A stretch of 26,023 nucleotides of DNA from JBBSEZ01 sp038239195 (GCA_038239195.1 JBBSEZ010000093.1:1-26023), one strand, 5' to 3'; positions 6,294-14,222 are shown, counted from the stretch's first letter. Notes: generated by a model from the letters alone, not told the origin. A program made the numbers and translations.

Positions 6294-8852
6294 GTGGCCG
6301 ACACCCCTTCGACTCCCCCTCCCCCCTTCGCGCCCGCGGCACCGGCGGTAGCAGCGCCGGGGGAAAGCATCGACCGGCCGGCGTGCTTCTACCTGGGCCA
6401 GGAGTACGACCTCACGGCGAAAGCCGTGCTCGCCAATCAGATCGTCATGTACGACGCGCGCAACTTGACCACGCACGGCGTCATCGTCGGCATGACCGGC
6501 TCGGGCAAGACGGGGCTCTCGATCGCCCTGCTCGAAGAGGCGGCCATCGACGGCATCCCCGCCATCATCATCGACCCCAAGGGCGACCTTACCAACCTCC
6601 TGCTCCAGTTCCCCGACCTCGATCCCCGCGATTTCGCTGCCTGGCTCAACCCCGACGACGCCCGCCAGAAGAACCTGACGGTCGAACAGTACAGCGAGCA
6701 ACTCGCCCAGCGCTGGCGGCAGGGGCTGCTGGAGAGCAAGCAGCAACCCGAGCGCGTCCGCGAACTGTCCAAGGACACCGACTTCCGCATCTACACCCCC
6801 GGCAGCGAGGCGGGCCTCGCGCTCTCGGTCCTGCGCACCTTCTCCGCTCCCAAGGGCGAGCTGCTTGCCGAAGACCTGACGCAGAAGATCAACGCCACCG
6901 CCACCGCCCTGCTCGGCCTGACCGGGCTGAGCGCCGACCCCGTGCAGTCGCGCGAACACGTGCTGGTCGCACGGCTGCTCCAGAACGCCTGGTCGGAGAA
7001 GCGCGACCTCGACCTCGCCGGGCTCATCAAAGAGATTCAGAGCCCGCCGATCAGCACGGTGGGGGCCTACAACCTGGAAACGTTCTTCCCCGGCAAGGAG
7101 CGCCTCAAGTTCGCCTCGCAGCTCAACAACGTGCTCGCCTCGCCCATCTTCGCCACCTGGACGGCCGGCGAGCCCCTCGACCTGGCCGGGATGCTCTACC
7201 GCAACGGCAGGCCCCAGCACCTGATCTTCTACCTGGCCCACCTCGACGACAACCAGCGCATGTTCTTCACGACGCTGCTGCTCGAAGAGGTGCTGAGCTG
7301 GACGCGCCGGCAGTCGGGCTCGGCCAGCCTGCGCGCGCTGCTCTACTTCGACGAGGTGTTCGGCTACATGCCGCCGCACCCCGCCAACCCGCCCAGCAAG
7401 GCCCCCCTCCTGACACTCCTCAAGCAGGCGCGCGCCTTTGGCGTCGGCGTCTTGCTGGCGACGCAGAACCCGGTCGATCTCGACTACAAGGCGCTGTCCA
7501 ACGCGGGGACGTGGTTCGTCGGCAAGTTGCAGACGGAGCGCGACAAGGCGCGCCTCCTCGAGGGGCTGGAGAGCGTGGCGTCGGAGCACGGCACGCTGAC
7601 GGACCGGCACTACCTGGAGAAGGTGATTGCCTCGCTGGGCAACCGCATCTTCTTGATGCACGACATCAACCAGGGCAAGCCGAGACTGTTCCGCAGCCGG
7701 TGGGCGCTGACGTTCCTGCGCGGCCCGATGACGCGCCTGGAGGTGGAGCGGATCACGAAGCAGATGAAGGAGCGGGACAAGCTCGGCTCGCAGGTGGCCC
7801 AGAAGCTGTGCAACCACTGTGGGACCAAGGTGCCCGCCGGGGTGGGGAACCTCTGCCCCAAGTGCGGCAAGAACCCGTGGGGGCCCGCGGCCGAAGGGAC
7901 GGCGGCCGCCCCGATGGCCCAGTTGATGACAGGGCTGGAAGCGACGGCGGCGGCGGCGGCGATGCCCGCCGGCAAGGCCGCGCCGGGCGGAGGACAGTCG
8001 TCGGTTCGCTACACCCAGCCGGTGCTGCCGCCGGACGTGACGCAGTTCTACGTGCCGGTGGCGGGGCCGGCCCCGGCCGGGCAGGAGATCGAGTATCGGC
8101 CCTACGTCCTGGGCTTCGCCGAGTTGGTCTTCACGATCGACAAGCGCAAGGGGGTGGAGCACAAGGCGCAGCAGCGCCTGCTGGCGGAGGCGCCCGCTCC
8201 GGGACACCCCGTCAACTGGGAGAAGCCGATCGGCGGCGCCTTCACGCCGGCCTCGCGGCCGGAGCCGAAAGCGCGCTGGGCGAGCGTCCCGGCCTCGCTG
8301 GACACGGCGCGCAAGCTGAAGTCGCTGGAGAAGGCGTTTGCCGATTTCGTCTATAGCACCCAGAAATTGTCGCTCTTCCAGAACCGCGAGCTGGAACTGA
8401 TGAGCCAAGCGGGCGAGAGCGAGCAGGCGTTTCGCGCCCGCTGCCAGACGGCGGCCGTGGCGCAGGCGCTCCAGGCGCTGGAAATGGAACGGGTCAAGTT
8501 CACGCCGAAGTTCAACGCGCTGGACGCGACGCTGCCGGAGGACAAGCAGGAGGCGAAGGCCGGCGACGGGTTGCTCGACTACATTCTGAAACAGGCCCGC
8601 AGCACCAAAGGGCACGCCCGCCCGCCGGCGGACAAGCAGGAGGAGAAGGAGGAGAAGGTGCGCAAGTTGGAGGAGAAGGTTCGCAAGCTGGAGGCGGACT
8701 ACGAGTCGAAGCGCAACGGGGTGGCGGAGAAGTGGAAGCGCGTCGGGGAGGAGGCGTCGCCCATTCAGGTGAAGCCGCGCAAGAGCGACATCCGGGTGAC
8801 GCACTTCGGGATCGCGTGGGCGCCATTCTGGGTGGGGGTGGCGTTGCGGTAG
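6294..8852 (+). CDS. HerA/DUF853-type P-loop ATPase with zinc ribbon
   Basis: 852 aa from GTG 6294. Walker A GMTGSGKTG (66-74), the HerA-type strand IIIDPKGDL (81-89) and Walker B LLYFDEV (Asp353-Glu354) mark an FtsK/HerA superfamily ATPase, a ring-forming DNA-translocase fold. A four-cysteine zinc ribbon (CNHC at 506-509, CPKC at 521-524) follows the ATPase. The C-terminal third ends in a charged coiled coil at about 786-822. The GTG has GGAG nine bases upstream; the ATG at 6252 gives 14 more residues but has no ribosome site and overlaps a likely -10 box. No NurA nuclease gene is adjacent, so a role in HerA-NurA end resection is not supported here. It could be a stand-alone DNA or protein translocase. 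Confidence 0.88.
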   Translation: MADTPSTPPPPFAPAAPAVAAPGESIDRPACFYLGQEYDLTAKAVLANQIVMYDARNLTTHGVIVGMTGSGKTGLSIALLEEAAIDGIPAIIIDPKGDLTNLLLQFPDLDPRDFAAWLNPDDARQKNLTVEQYSEQLAQRWRQGLLESKQQPERVRELSKDTDFRIYTPGSEAGLALSVLRTFSAPKGELLAEDLTQKINATATALLGLTGLSADPVQSREHVLVARLLQNAWSEKRDLDLAGLIKEIQSPPISTVGAYNLETFFPGKERLKFASQLNNVLASPIFATWTAGEPLDLAGMLYRNGRPQHLIFYLAHLDDNQRMFFTTLLLEEVLSWTRRQSGSASLRALLYFDEVFGYMPPHPANPPSKAPLLTLLKQARAFGVGVLLATQNPVDLDYKALSNAGTWFVGKLQTERDKARLLEGLESVASEHGTLTDRHYLEKVIASLGNRIFLMHDINQGKPRLFRSRWALTFLRGPMTRLEVERITKQMKERDKLGSQVAQKLCNHCGTKVPAGVGNLCPKCGKNPWGPAAEGTAAAPMAQLMTGLEATAAAAAMPAGKAAPGGGQSSVRYTQPVLPPDVTQFYVPVAGPAPAGQEIEYRPYVLGFAELVFTIDKRKGVEHKAQQRLLAEAPAPGHPVNWEKPIGGAFTPASRPEPKARWASVPASLDTARKLKSLEKAFADFVYSTQKLSLFQNRELELMSQAGESEQAFRARCQTAAVAQALQALEMERVKFTPKFNALDATLPEDKQEAKAGDGLLDYILKQARSTKGHARPPADKQEEKEEKVRKLEEKVRKLEADYESKRNGVAEKWKRVGEEASPIQVKPRKSDIRVTHFGIAWAPFWVGVALR

Positions 8853-9011
8853 GCGGCGGGGGAGCCGGATTTCGTTGGAGGGGCCCGGCGCCAGGGGCGT
8901 CGTCCAGGGATGTGGGGCGCGAGGGGCGCCGGGCGCCAGCCAGGGGCTCACGCCCCTGGAACGTCAACCCCGGGAACGCCAACCCCTGGAGCGCCCCGCC
9001 CCTGATGCCCC
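8853..9011. repeat. Convergent spacer with GC-rich hairpin repeats
   Basis: The spacer between two convergent genes is filled with related GC-rich words. CCAGGGG (8940-8946) and CCCCTGG (8953-8959) form a perfect 7-bp stem with loop CTCACG. Two similar units reading AACGTCAACCCC and AACGCCAACCCC follow. It may act as a bidirectional terminator and resembles part of the repeat at 6061-6091. Confidence 0.5.
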
Positions 9012-9848
9012 TCACCGACCCTCCCGCGGCGGCCGCCCCTTCCGCTCGATCGCCTCCGTCCGCGCCCGGCTCACCTTCTCCTCCAGGCTGGCGCGCCGCT
9101 CTTCCGGCCGCTGCGCCTGCACCTGCTCGCGCTGCGCCTCGACGCGCTCGAACACCTGCCCCTGATCGATGCGCCAGAGCTCGTCCCAGCGCTCGTTGGC
9201 CCCGCTCAGCACCCACGGCTGGCGGCTGATGAGCTCGAAGAGGAGGCGATCGACGTCCGCCTCGCGCCCTCCGAAGTAGACGGTCGATCCCTTGCGCACC
9301 TTGACCTCCACGAAGTAGTTGGCCCGCCAACTGGCCCCCGAATCGGCCGTCGCCGACCAGAACAGGGCCTTGCGCACCCAGACGACGTCTTCCAGGCGCA
9401 CGACGTGCAAGCGGAAGTCGGTGAACTGGAGCGCCCACGAGCGCGTCACGAACGTGGGCTGATGCAGGTCGTTGCTGAGGCGGAAGGCCCGCAACGCCCG
9501 ACCAATCTGCACGACCTCGCCCTTGTCGGCCAGTTCCTTGTCGATGGCGGCGGCCACCTCGTAAGGCGGGCCGAACGCCGCCAGTCGGCGGTACGTGAGG
9601 TGCCAGCTCGGCCGCACCGTCACCACCACCGCCCAGGCGAAGGTGGCGACCGACGCCAGGGCCATGCCTGTCAGGATGGCCGGGACCACGTATTCGTACC
9701 AGCGCACCGGCCCCGACCAGACCGCGTGGGCGCCATACGCGCGATAGAGGTGGGGCGACTGCACCATGGGCCCGAAGCCGACGAGGGCCAGGCCCAGGGC
9801 CAGGACGTAGAGCTTGAGGATGCTGATGCGGACCTTGCGCGCGATCAT
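9012..9848 (-). CDS. Two-helix membrane protein with cytosolic domain, unknown
   Basis: 278 aa. Membrane helices at 9-29 and 51-76 are joined by a short extracytoplasmic loop. About 200 cytosolic residues follow, with a mixed beta-rich part (roughly 100-200, containing WALQFTDFRLHVVRLEDVVWV) and a charged Arg/Glu-rich helical tail. The start is the ATG at 9848: GGGGGG lies about eight bases before it and the membrane helix begins nine residues later. The long upstream open frame runs antisense through the sirtuin gene and is rejected. The beta part is compatible with a PH-like fold, but no family was recognised. It is divergent from the sirtuin gene, with 165 bases between starts. Confidence 0.7.
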   Translation of the reverse strand: MIARKVRISILKLYVLALGLALVGFGPMVQSPHLYRAYGAHAVWSGPVRWYEYVVPAILTGMALASVATFAWAVVVTVRPSWHLTYRRLAAFGPPYEVAAAIDKELADKGEVVQIGRALRAFRLSNDLHQPTFVTRSWALQFTDFRLHVVRLEDVVWVRKALFWSATADSGASWRANYFVEVKVRKGSTVYFGGREADVDRLLFELISRQPWVLSGANERWDELWRIDQGQVFERVEAQREQVQAQRPEERRASLEEKVSRARTEAIERKGRPPREGR

Positions 9849-9951
9849 CGTCGGCCCCCCGTTGACCTCGCCGGCATTGTACCCGCTCGGGTTGCCTTCC
9901 GCGCCTCCGTTGAGGACGATGAACGCGCGATTTTCCGCCGCCCCATTCTCC

Positions 9952-9983
9952 TTGTCGGGCAAGCGCCCGTGAGGTATCCTCAC
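9952..9983 (+). promoter_or_regulatory. Promoter with overlapping palindrome, sirtuin gene
   Basis: TTGTCG (9952-9957) and TATCCT (9975-9980) are spaced by exactly 17 bases. The -10 box lies inside a perfect inverted repeat, GTGAGG-TAT-CCTCAC (9969-9983), which is where a repressor would bind. Predicted transcription start is near 9987, giving a leader of about 27 bases to the ATG at 10014. The promoter assignment is by pattern only. Confidence 0.45.
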
Positions 9984-10013
9984 TCCCATGCTCCCCGCGT
10001 GAAGGAAGACGCC

Positions 10014-10781
10014 ATGCACCCTCCCGTGGACCACGACCTCGACGATGCCCTCGACCGAGCGGCGGCGCTGCTGCGCCTGGCCGAACGCGTGGCGGTGCTG
10101 ACCGGCGCCGGCGTGTCGGCCGAGAGTGGGGTGGCGACCTTCCGCGGCGCCGGCGGGCTGTGGGAAGGGCATCGCGTCCAGGATGTGGCGACCCCCGAGG
10201 CGTTCTCCCGCGATCCATTGATGGTGTGGCGCTTCTACAACCTCCGCCGCGCCAACCTGCGCACCGTCGCGCCTAACGCGGGACACCGCGCCCTCGCGGC
10301 CCTGGAAGAGCGCTGGGGCGGCGACCGCTTCAAGATCATCACGCAGAACATCGACGGGCTGCACCGCGCCGCCGGCAGCCGCAATGTCCTCGAGGTCCAC
10401 GGCGCCCTGGCGCGCGTGCGCTGCACCGGCTGCGAGATGGTCGAGGACCGCGGCAGCGAAGAGTTGCCCGAGCTGCCCCACTGCGCGAAGTGCAAGGCAT
10501 TGTTGCGCCCCGACGTGGTGTGGTTCAACGAGATGCTGCCTCCCGAGGTCTGGGGCAAAGCGGCCGAGGCGACGGCGCTGTGCAACTGCTTCCTGGTCGT
10601 CGGCACCAGCGCCGTCGTCTACCCCGCCGCCGGGCTGATCCGCGCCGCCCGCCAGGTCGGCGCCGCGGTCATCGAGATCAACCTCGAGGCCACCCCCGCC
10701 AGCCACGCCGCCGACGTCGGGCTGTACGGCAAGTCGGGCGAGATACTGCCGAGGTTGGTGGAACGACTCGACCACAACTGA
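10014..10781 (+). CDS. cobB: Sirtuin NAD-dependent protein deacylase, CobB type
   Basis: 255 aa, full length for bacterial sirtuins. It removes acyl groups from lysines using NAD+, releasing nicotinamide and O-acyl-ADP-ribose. Visible: NAD-binding GAGVSAESG (31-39), TQNID (110-114), catalytic His129 in LEVHG, zinc cysteines C137/C140 and C157/C160, and GTS (197-199). The FYNLRR stretch gives Tyr75-x-x-Arg78, the pocket pair that in CobB and SIRT5 favours succinyl and malonyl lysine. The start is the ATG at 10014 with GAAGGAAG just upstream. folD follows 76 bases later in the same direction, probably on the same transcript. Identification is secure; acyl preference is inferred from the motif. 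Confidence 0.96.
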   Translation: MHPPVDHDLDDALDRAAALLRLAERVAVLTGAGVSAESGVATFRGAGGLWEGHRVQDVATPEAFSRDPLMVWRFYNLRRANLRTVAPNAGHRALAALEERWGGDRFKIITQNIDGLHRAAGSRNVLEVHGALARVRCTGCEMVEDRGSEELPELPHCAKCKALLRPDVVWFNEMLPPEVWGKAAEATALCNCFLVVGTSAVVYPAAGLIRAARQVGAAVIEINLEATPASHAADVGLYGKSGEILPRLVERLDHN

Positions 10782-10788
10782 GAGGCCG

Positions 10789-10834
10789 TCCGGGAAGGGC
10801 GAAAGATACGGCTGGAACGGCCGTGCTTCCCGGA
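10789..10834. terminator. Stem-loop between sirtuin gene and folD
   Basis: TCCGGGAAG (10789-10797) pairs perfectly with CTTCCCGGA (10826-10834). An inner ACGGC/GCCGT stem (10808-10812/10820-10824) sits in the loop. No T-run follows, so it may be an attenuator or processing site rather than a full terminator. Confidence 0.45.
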
Positions 10835-10857
10835 TCGTCTCGGGCCCGGAGGCACTC

Positions 10858-11745
10858 ATGACTGCCCTACTGCTCGACGGCAAGCAACTGGCCCAGACGA
10901 TGCAGGCCGACCTGCGCACCGCCGTGGACGAACTGGTGCGTTCCCGCGGCGTGCGGCCGGGGCTGGCGGCGGTGCTGGTCGGCGATCGGCCCGACAGCCA
11001 GAGCTACGTGCGCGGCAAGCGCAAGGCCTGCGAGAGGGCCGGCATCGAAAGCTGGCTGCACCAACTGCCCGCCGACGTCCCCCAGGGAGAGCTGCTCGCC
11101 CTCCTCGCTCGCCTCAACGCGGCGCCGGCCATCCACGGCATCCTCGTCCAGCTCCCGCTGCCCGCCCACCTGGACGAGGCGGCCGTCGTCGATGCCGTCA
11201 CCCCGCTCAAGGACGTGGACGGCTTTGGCCCCGAGAGCCTGGGCCTGCTCACCGCCGGCCGGCCGCGCTTCCTCGCCTGCACCCCCGCCGGCGTCCTCCA
11301 ACTCTTGCGGGCCAACGGCATCGCCATCGCGGGAAAACACGTCGTCGTCGTTGGCCGCAGTAACATCGTCGGCAAGCCGCTGGCGCTGATGCTGTTGCAC
11401 AAGGGCGCCGACGCCACCGTGACCGTCTGCCACAGCCGCACCGCCGACGTGGGCACCTTGACGCGCCAGGCCGACGTGGTAGTGATGGCGATCGGGCGGG
11501 CGCGCTACCTCAAGGCCGACATGGTCAAGCCGGGCGCTGCGGTGATCGACGTGGGGATGAATCGGCTGCCCGACAACACCTGGGCCGGCGACGTGGACTT
11601 CGAGGCGGTGCGGGAGGTGGCGTCGGCCATCACGCCCGTCCCCGGCGGCGTCGGGCCGATGACGGTGACGATGCTGCTGCACAACACGGTGCGGGCGGCG
11701 CGGCTCCAGACGATGGAGGCGCCGGAGATCGCGACGGAGATTTGA
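10858..11745 (+). CDS. folD: Methylenetetrahydrofolate dehydrogenase/cyclohydrolase FolD
   Basis: 295 aa, normal FolD length. It interconverts 5,10-methylene-, methenyl- and 10-formyl-tetrahydrofolate with NADP, supplying one-carbon units for purines, fMet-tRNA and thymidylate; cytosolic homodimer. Visible: catalytic Tyr50 and Lys54 in SYVRGK, folate-pocket VQLPLP (97-102), KDVDGF (118-123) with Asp121, nucleotide-binding GRSNIVGKP (166-174) and PGGVGPMT (262-269). A good GGAGG (10848-10852) precedes the ATG. It lies 76 bases behind the sirtuin gene and upstream of dihydroorotase; the nucleotide-synthesis link to pyrC is functional, since a repeat-filled gap separates them. Confidence 0.98.
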   Translation: MTALLLDGKQLAQTMQADLRTAVDELVRSRGVRPGLAAVLVGDRPDSQSYVRGKRKACERAGIESWLHQLPADVPQGELLALLARLNAAPAIHGILVQLPLPAHLDEAAVVDAVTPLKDVDGFGPESLGLLTAGRPRFLACTPAGVLQLLRANGIAIAGKHVVVVGRSNIVGKPLALMLLHKGADATVTVCHSRTADVGTLTRQADVVVMAIGRARYLKADMVKPGAAVIDVGMNRLPDNTWAGDVDFEAVREVASAITPVPGGVGPMTVTMLLHNTVRAARLQTMEAPEIATEI

Positions 11746-11777
11746 GGGGCGTTTTTTCCCTCATCCGTGGCGCACCT

Positions 11778-11919
11778 CCCTCACCCCCAACCCCCTCTCC
11801 CAAGGAGGGAGAGGGGGAGCCGGACAGAAGACACAGAGGTTGCGCCACCTTCTCACCGGACCGTCCACTCACACTCTCCCCCTCTCCCGTTCTGGGAGAG
11901 GGGGCCGGGGGGTGAGGGA
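11778..11919. repeat. Inverted pair of identical GC-rich hairpins after folD
   Basis: Two hairpins have the same 11-bp stem, CCCCCTCTCCC/GGGAGAGGGGG: 11791-11801 with 11807-11817, and 11878-11888 with 11894-11904. Each is bordered on its outer side by a CCCTCACCCCC-type arm (11778-11788, and reversed at about 11908-11919), so the whole unit is a large inverted duplication. Such CTCACCCC/CTCTCCC elements are common interspersed repeats in GC-rich bacteria (from memory). It may also terminate folD transcription. Confidence 0.7.
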
Positions 11920-11970
11920 GGAGCGCCCCGGGTGAGGGAGGAGCGCCCCGGGTGAGGGAGGAGCGCCTGC
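11911..11970 (+). repeat. Three tandem copies of a 20-bp unit
   Basis: The unit GGTGAGGGAGGAGCGCCCCG occurs at 11911-11930 and 11931-11950 identically, and at 11951-11970 with a changed end. A fourth, partial GGGTGAGGGA follows at 11971. It grows out of the right arm of the adjacent inverted repeat, suggesting slippage or duplication of that end. Confidence 0.85.
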
Positions 11971-12068
11971 GGGTGAGGGAACACCGTCCCAGCAAACCGA
12001 TCCCCCCTCCCGGTTCCTCCCTCGCCCGCGTAGAATAGCGCTTTTCCCGACAACCGGCTGGCCCCCTC

Positions 12069-13349
12069 ATGACGATTCTTCGCATCGCGAACGGCCGGCT
12101 GATCGACCCCTCCCAGGGCATCGATCAGCTGACCGACCTCTGGCTGCGGGCCGACAAGGTCGTGGGCCACGGCCCCCAGCCGTCCTTGCAGCCGACGCAG
12201 GTGATCGACGCCGCCGGCAAGATCGTCTGCCCGGGGCTCATCGACATGCACGTTCACCTGCGCGAGCCCGGCCGCGAGGAGGACGAGACCATCGCCACCG
12301 GCACCGCGGCGGCGCTGGCGGGCGGGGTCACCTCGGTCGCCTGCATGCCCAACACCGAGCCAGCCCTCGACAGCCAGGCGGCCGCGGAGTTCATTTCCCT
12401 GCAAGCGCAGCGCGCCGGCAACGCCAACGTCTTCCCCATCGGCGCGATCACCAAGGGGCGCGACGGCAAGGAACTGGCGGAGATCGGCGGGCTCGTCGAG
12501 GGCGGGGCCGTCGCCTTCACCGACGACGGCTCGCCGGTGGTGAGCGCCGAGATCATGCGGCGGGCGATGGAGTATTGCCGCATGTTCGACAAGGCGGTCC
12601 TCAGCCACTCCGAAGACCTCGACCTGACCCGGGGCGGGGTCATGAACGAGGGCTCGGAGAGCATGCGCCTCGGGCTGCGCGGGCTGCCTGCGGCCGCCGA
12701 GGAAGTCATGGTCTTTCGGGAGATCGCCCTGGCCGAGCTGACCGGGGCGCGCGTCCACATCCTCCACGTCTCGACGGCGGGCAGCGTGGAGCTCATCCGC
12801 CGCGGCAAGCAGCGCGGGGTGCGCGTCACCGGCGAGGTGTGCCCGCACCACTTCACCCTGACCGACAAGTGCCTGCGCACCTTCGACAGCAACTACAAGA
12901 TGGCCCCGCCGCTGCGGACCGACGAGGACATTCAAGCGATCCTGGCCGGGCTGCGCGACGGCACCCTCGACGTCGTCGCCACCGACCACGCCCCGCACGC
13001 GCCGGAGAAGAAGATGCGCGAGCTGGACCAGGCGCCCAACGGCATCATCGGGCTGGAGACGTTGCTGCCCATTTGCATCCAGGCGCTGATCGCGCCGGCC
13101 GTCCTGACCTGGCCGCAGCTGATCGAGAAGTTGACCGTCAACCCCGCGCGCGTGCTGGGCATCGATCGCGGCACCCTCAAGGCGGGGGCCATCGCCGACG
13201 TGACTATCATCGACCCCGACGTGGAATGGACCATCGACCCGACCAAGTTCCGCTCCAAGAGCCGCAACTGCCCGTTCGCGGGGTGGAAGGTGCGCGGCTG
13301 GGCCGACACGACGATCGTGGGGGGAAAGGTGAAGTTCGAGCGCAAGTGA
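12069..13349 (+). CDS. pyrC: Dihydroorotase, class I
   Basis: 426 aa, the length of class I dihydroorotases. It cyclises carbamoyl-aspartate to dihydroorotate, step three of pyrimidine synthesis. Visible metal and active-site residues: HVHLREPG (His61, His63), the bridging aspartate region FTDDG (Asp152/153), His180 (LSHSED), His233 (ILHVS) and catalytic Asp306 in ATDHAPH. The C-terminal sequence (RSKSRNCPFAGWKVRGW) is the usual closing strand of this class. No clear ribosome site precedes the ATG, but residues 1-10 match the family N-terminus. pyrB is not in the window. Transcription is likely to end at the strong hairpin 15 bases after the stop. Confidence 0.97.
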   Translation: MTILRIANGRLIDPSQGIDQLTDLWLRADKVVGHGPQPSLQPTQVIDAAGKIVCPGLIDMHVHLREPGREEDETIATGTAAALAGGVTSVACMPNTEPALDSQAAAEFISLQAQRAGNANVFPIGAITKGRDGKELAEIGGLVEGGAVAFTDDGSPVVSAEIMRRAMEYCRMFDKAVLSHSEDLDLTRGGVMNEGSESMRLGLRGLPAAAEEVMVFREIALAELTGARVHILHVSTAGSVELIRRGKQRGVRVTGEVCPHHFTLTDKCLRTFDSNYKMAPPLRTDEDIQAILAGLRDGTLDVVATDHAPHAPEKKMRELDQAPNGIIGLETLLPICIQALIAPAVLTWPQLIEKLTVNPARVLGIDRGTLKAGAIADVTIIDPDVEWTIDPTKFRSKSRNCPFAGWKVRGWADTTIVGGKVKFERK

Positions 13350-13363
13350 GCGCGGGCCGGCCG

Positions 13364-13416
13364 AAAAGGGGACGCAGCTCTTTTCCACATCGGGAAAAGA
13401 GCTGCGTCCCCTTTTT
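13364..13416. terminator. Perfect 23-bp stem-loop between convergent genes
   Basis: Bases 13364-13386 are fully complementary to 13393-13415, with a six-base loop (ACATCG). The left arm starts AAAAGGGGACGCAGC and the right arm ends CTTTT, giving T-runs on both strands, as a bidirectional terminator needs. It separates pyrC from the DUF1080 gene, whose stop codon overlaps the last T. The AAAAGGGGAC...TTTTCC style also resembles REP palindromes associated with IS200-like RAYT transposases; no such transposase is in the window. Confidence 0.8.
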
Positions 13417-14075
13417 CACAGCGGCTTGACGTAGAGATTGCGGAACTCGACGCGAGCCCCGCCGTAGTTCTGCAAGCCCAGGTGCCCCTTCTCGCGCAAC
13501 AGCCCCGGGTGCGCCTTGAAGTGCTTCTTGTGCTCGTCGAGGTTGGCATCGACGACCTTCGTCCCGTTGATCTCCACCATGACCTGCCGGCCCTTGGCGA
13601 CGATGCGCATGCGGTTCCACGCCCCCGCCTTTTTCGTCGCGCGCTTCGCCGGCGGCACGACGCCATAGATCGAGCCGGTGTACTGAAACGGTTGGAGCTT
13701 GGTGTAGGCGGGGCCGTAGTCGTCGAGGAGCTGGATCTCCATCCCCACGTACGCCGGGTCGCCCTTCAGCGGCGAGCGCAGGGCCACCCCGCTGTTGCCG
13801 TTTACGGGCACCTTGTACTCCACGCGCACCTCGAAATCGCCGTACTCCTTCTCCGTCATCAGCCAGCCGCCGCTGCCGTTGACGTAGAGGAGGCCGTTCT
13901 TGTCCACGCCCCAGCCGGCGAGCTTGCCCTTGTCGGTCTTCCAGCCCGTCAGGTCTTTGCCGTTGAACAGCGACACGAACCCGGCCGGGGGGGCCGGGGC
14001 GTCCTTGTCGGCACGCGCGGGCGCCGCGAACAGGCCGAGGAAGGTGAAGAGGGGCAGCGCGATCAGGCGGCACAT
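13416..14075 (-). CDS. Secreted DUF1080 protein (3-keto-disaccharide hydrolase-like)
   Basis: 219 aa. A signal peptide (1-22, ending APARA) is followed by one DUF1080 domain, a concanavalin/LamG-like beta sandwich. Typical strings are visible: FVSLFNGKDLTGW (33-45), GGWLMTEKEYGDFEVRVEYKV (69-89), NSGVALRSP and YTGSIYGVVPP (132-142). Members are very abundant in planctomycetes; some hydrolyse 3-keto-glycosides, others have no known activity. It should be exported to the periplasm. The start is the ATG at 14075 with GGAGG eight bases upstream. It ends inside the shared hairpin with pyrC and appears to be a single-gene unit. Confidence 0.93.
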   Translation of the reverse strand: MCRLIALPLFTFLGLFAAPARADKDAPAPPAGFVSLFNGKDLTGWKTDKGKLAGWGVDKNGLLYVNGSGGWLMTEKEYGDFEVRVEYKVPVNGNSGVALRSPLKGDPAYVGMEIQLLDDYGPAYTKLQPFQYTGSIYGVVPPAKRATKKAGAWNRMRIVAKGRQVMVEINGTKVVDANLDEHKKHFKAHPGLLREKGHLGLQNYGGARVEFRNLYVKPL

Positions 14076-14112
14076 GAGGAAGGCCTCCGAGAAGGATAGG
14101 GGCAGGATGTCG

Positions 14113-14141
14113 ATTATCGGGCCGCGGAGCGGGCGCGGCAA
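14113..14141 (-). promoter_or_regulatory. Sigma-70-like promoter of the DUF1080 gene
   Basis: On the minus strand TTGCCG (14136-14141) and GATAAT (14113-14118) are spaced by 17 bases. The predicted start is near 14106, with a leader of about 31 bases that contains the GGAGG. Confidence 0.55.
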
Positions 14142-14222
14142 GCGTGGCGCCGAGAAAAGGGAGACGCGGTGGGAATCGCGACGTGCCCAGCGTAGAACGA
14201 CGGGAGCCCCGAGGGAGGTCCC

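Larger units (their letters stand above)
11746..12068. other. Non-coding spacer folD-pyrC
   Basis: The 323 bases hold the hairpin pair and the 20-bp tandem repeat. The last 70 bases are unique and contain TAGAAT (12031-12036), a possible -10 box 32 bases before pyrC; no convincing -35 lies 16-18 bases upstream of it. No gene seen. Confidence 0.6.

Noticed and set aside
6132..8951. Long minus-strand frames antisense to the HerA-type gene (and similar ones elsewhere)
   Set aside because: They mirror codon use of the real genes in GC-rich DNA and are rich in Arg, Leu, His, Gln and Gly without any domain motif.
9849..10919. N-terminal extension of the minus-strand membrane protein through the sirtuin gene
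   Set aside because: It is antisense to a certain gene, and the ATG at 9848 has a ribosome site and leads straight into the first membrane helix.
11911..11970. Tandem 20-bp repeat as a CRISPR array
   Set aside because: Units are directly adjacent without spacers, only three copies exist, and no cas gene is present.
14150..14165. Weak -24/-12-like match upstream of the DUF1080 gene on the minus strand
   Set aside because: About 8 of 12 positions agree, as expected by chance in this GC content; TTGCCG-17-GATAAT explains the region better.
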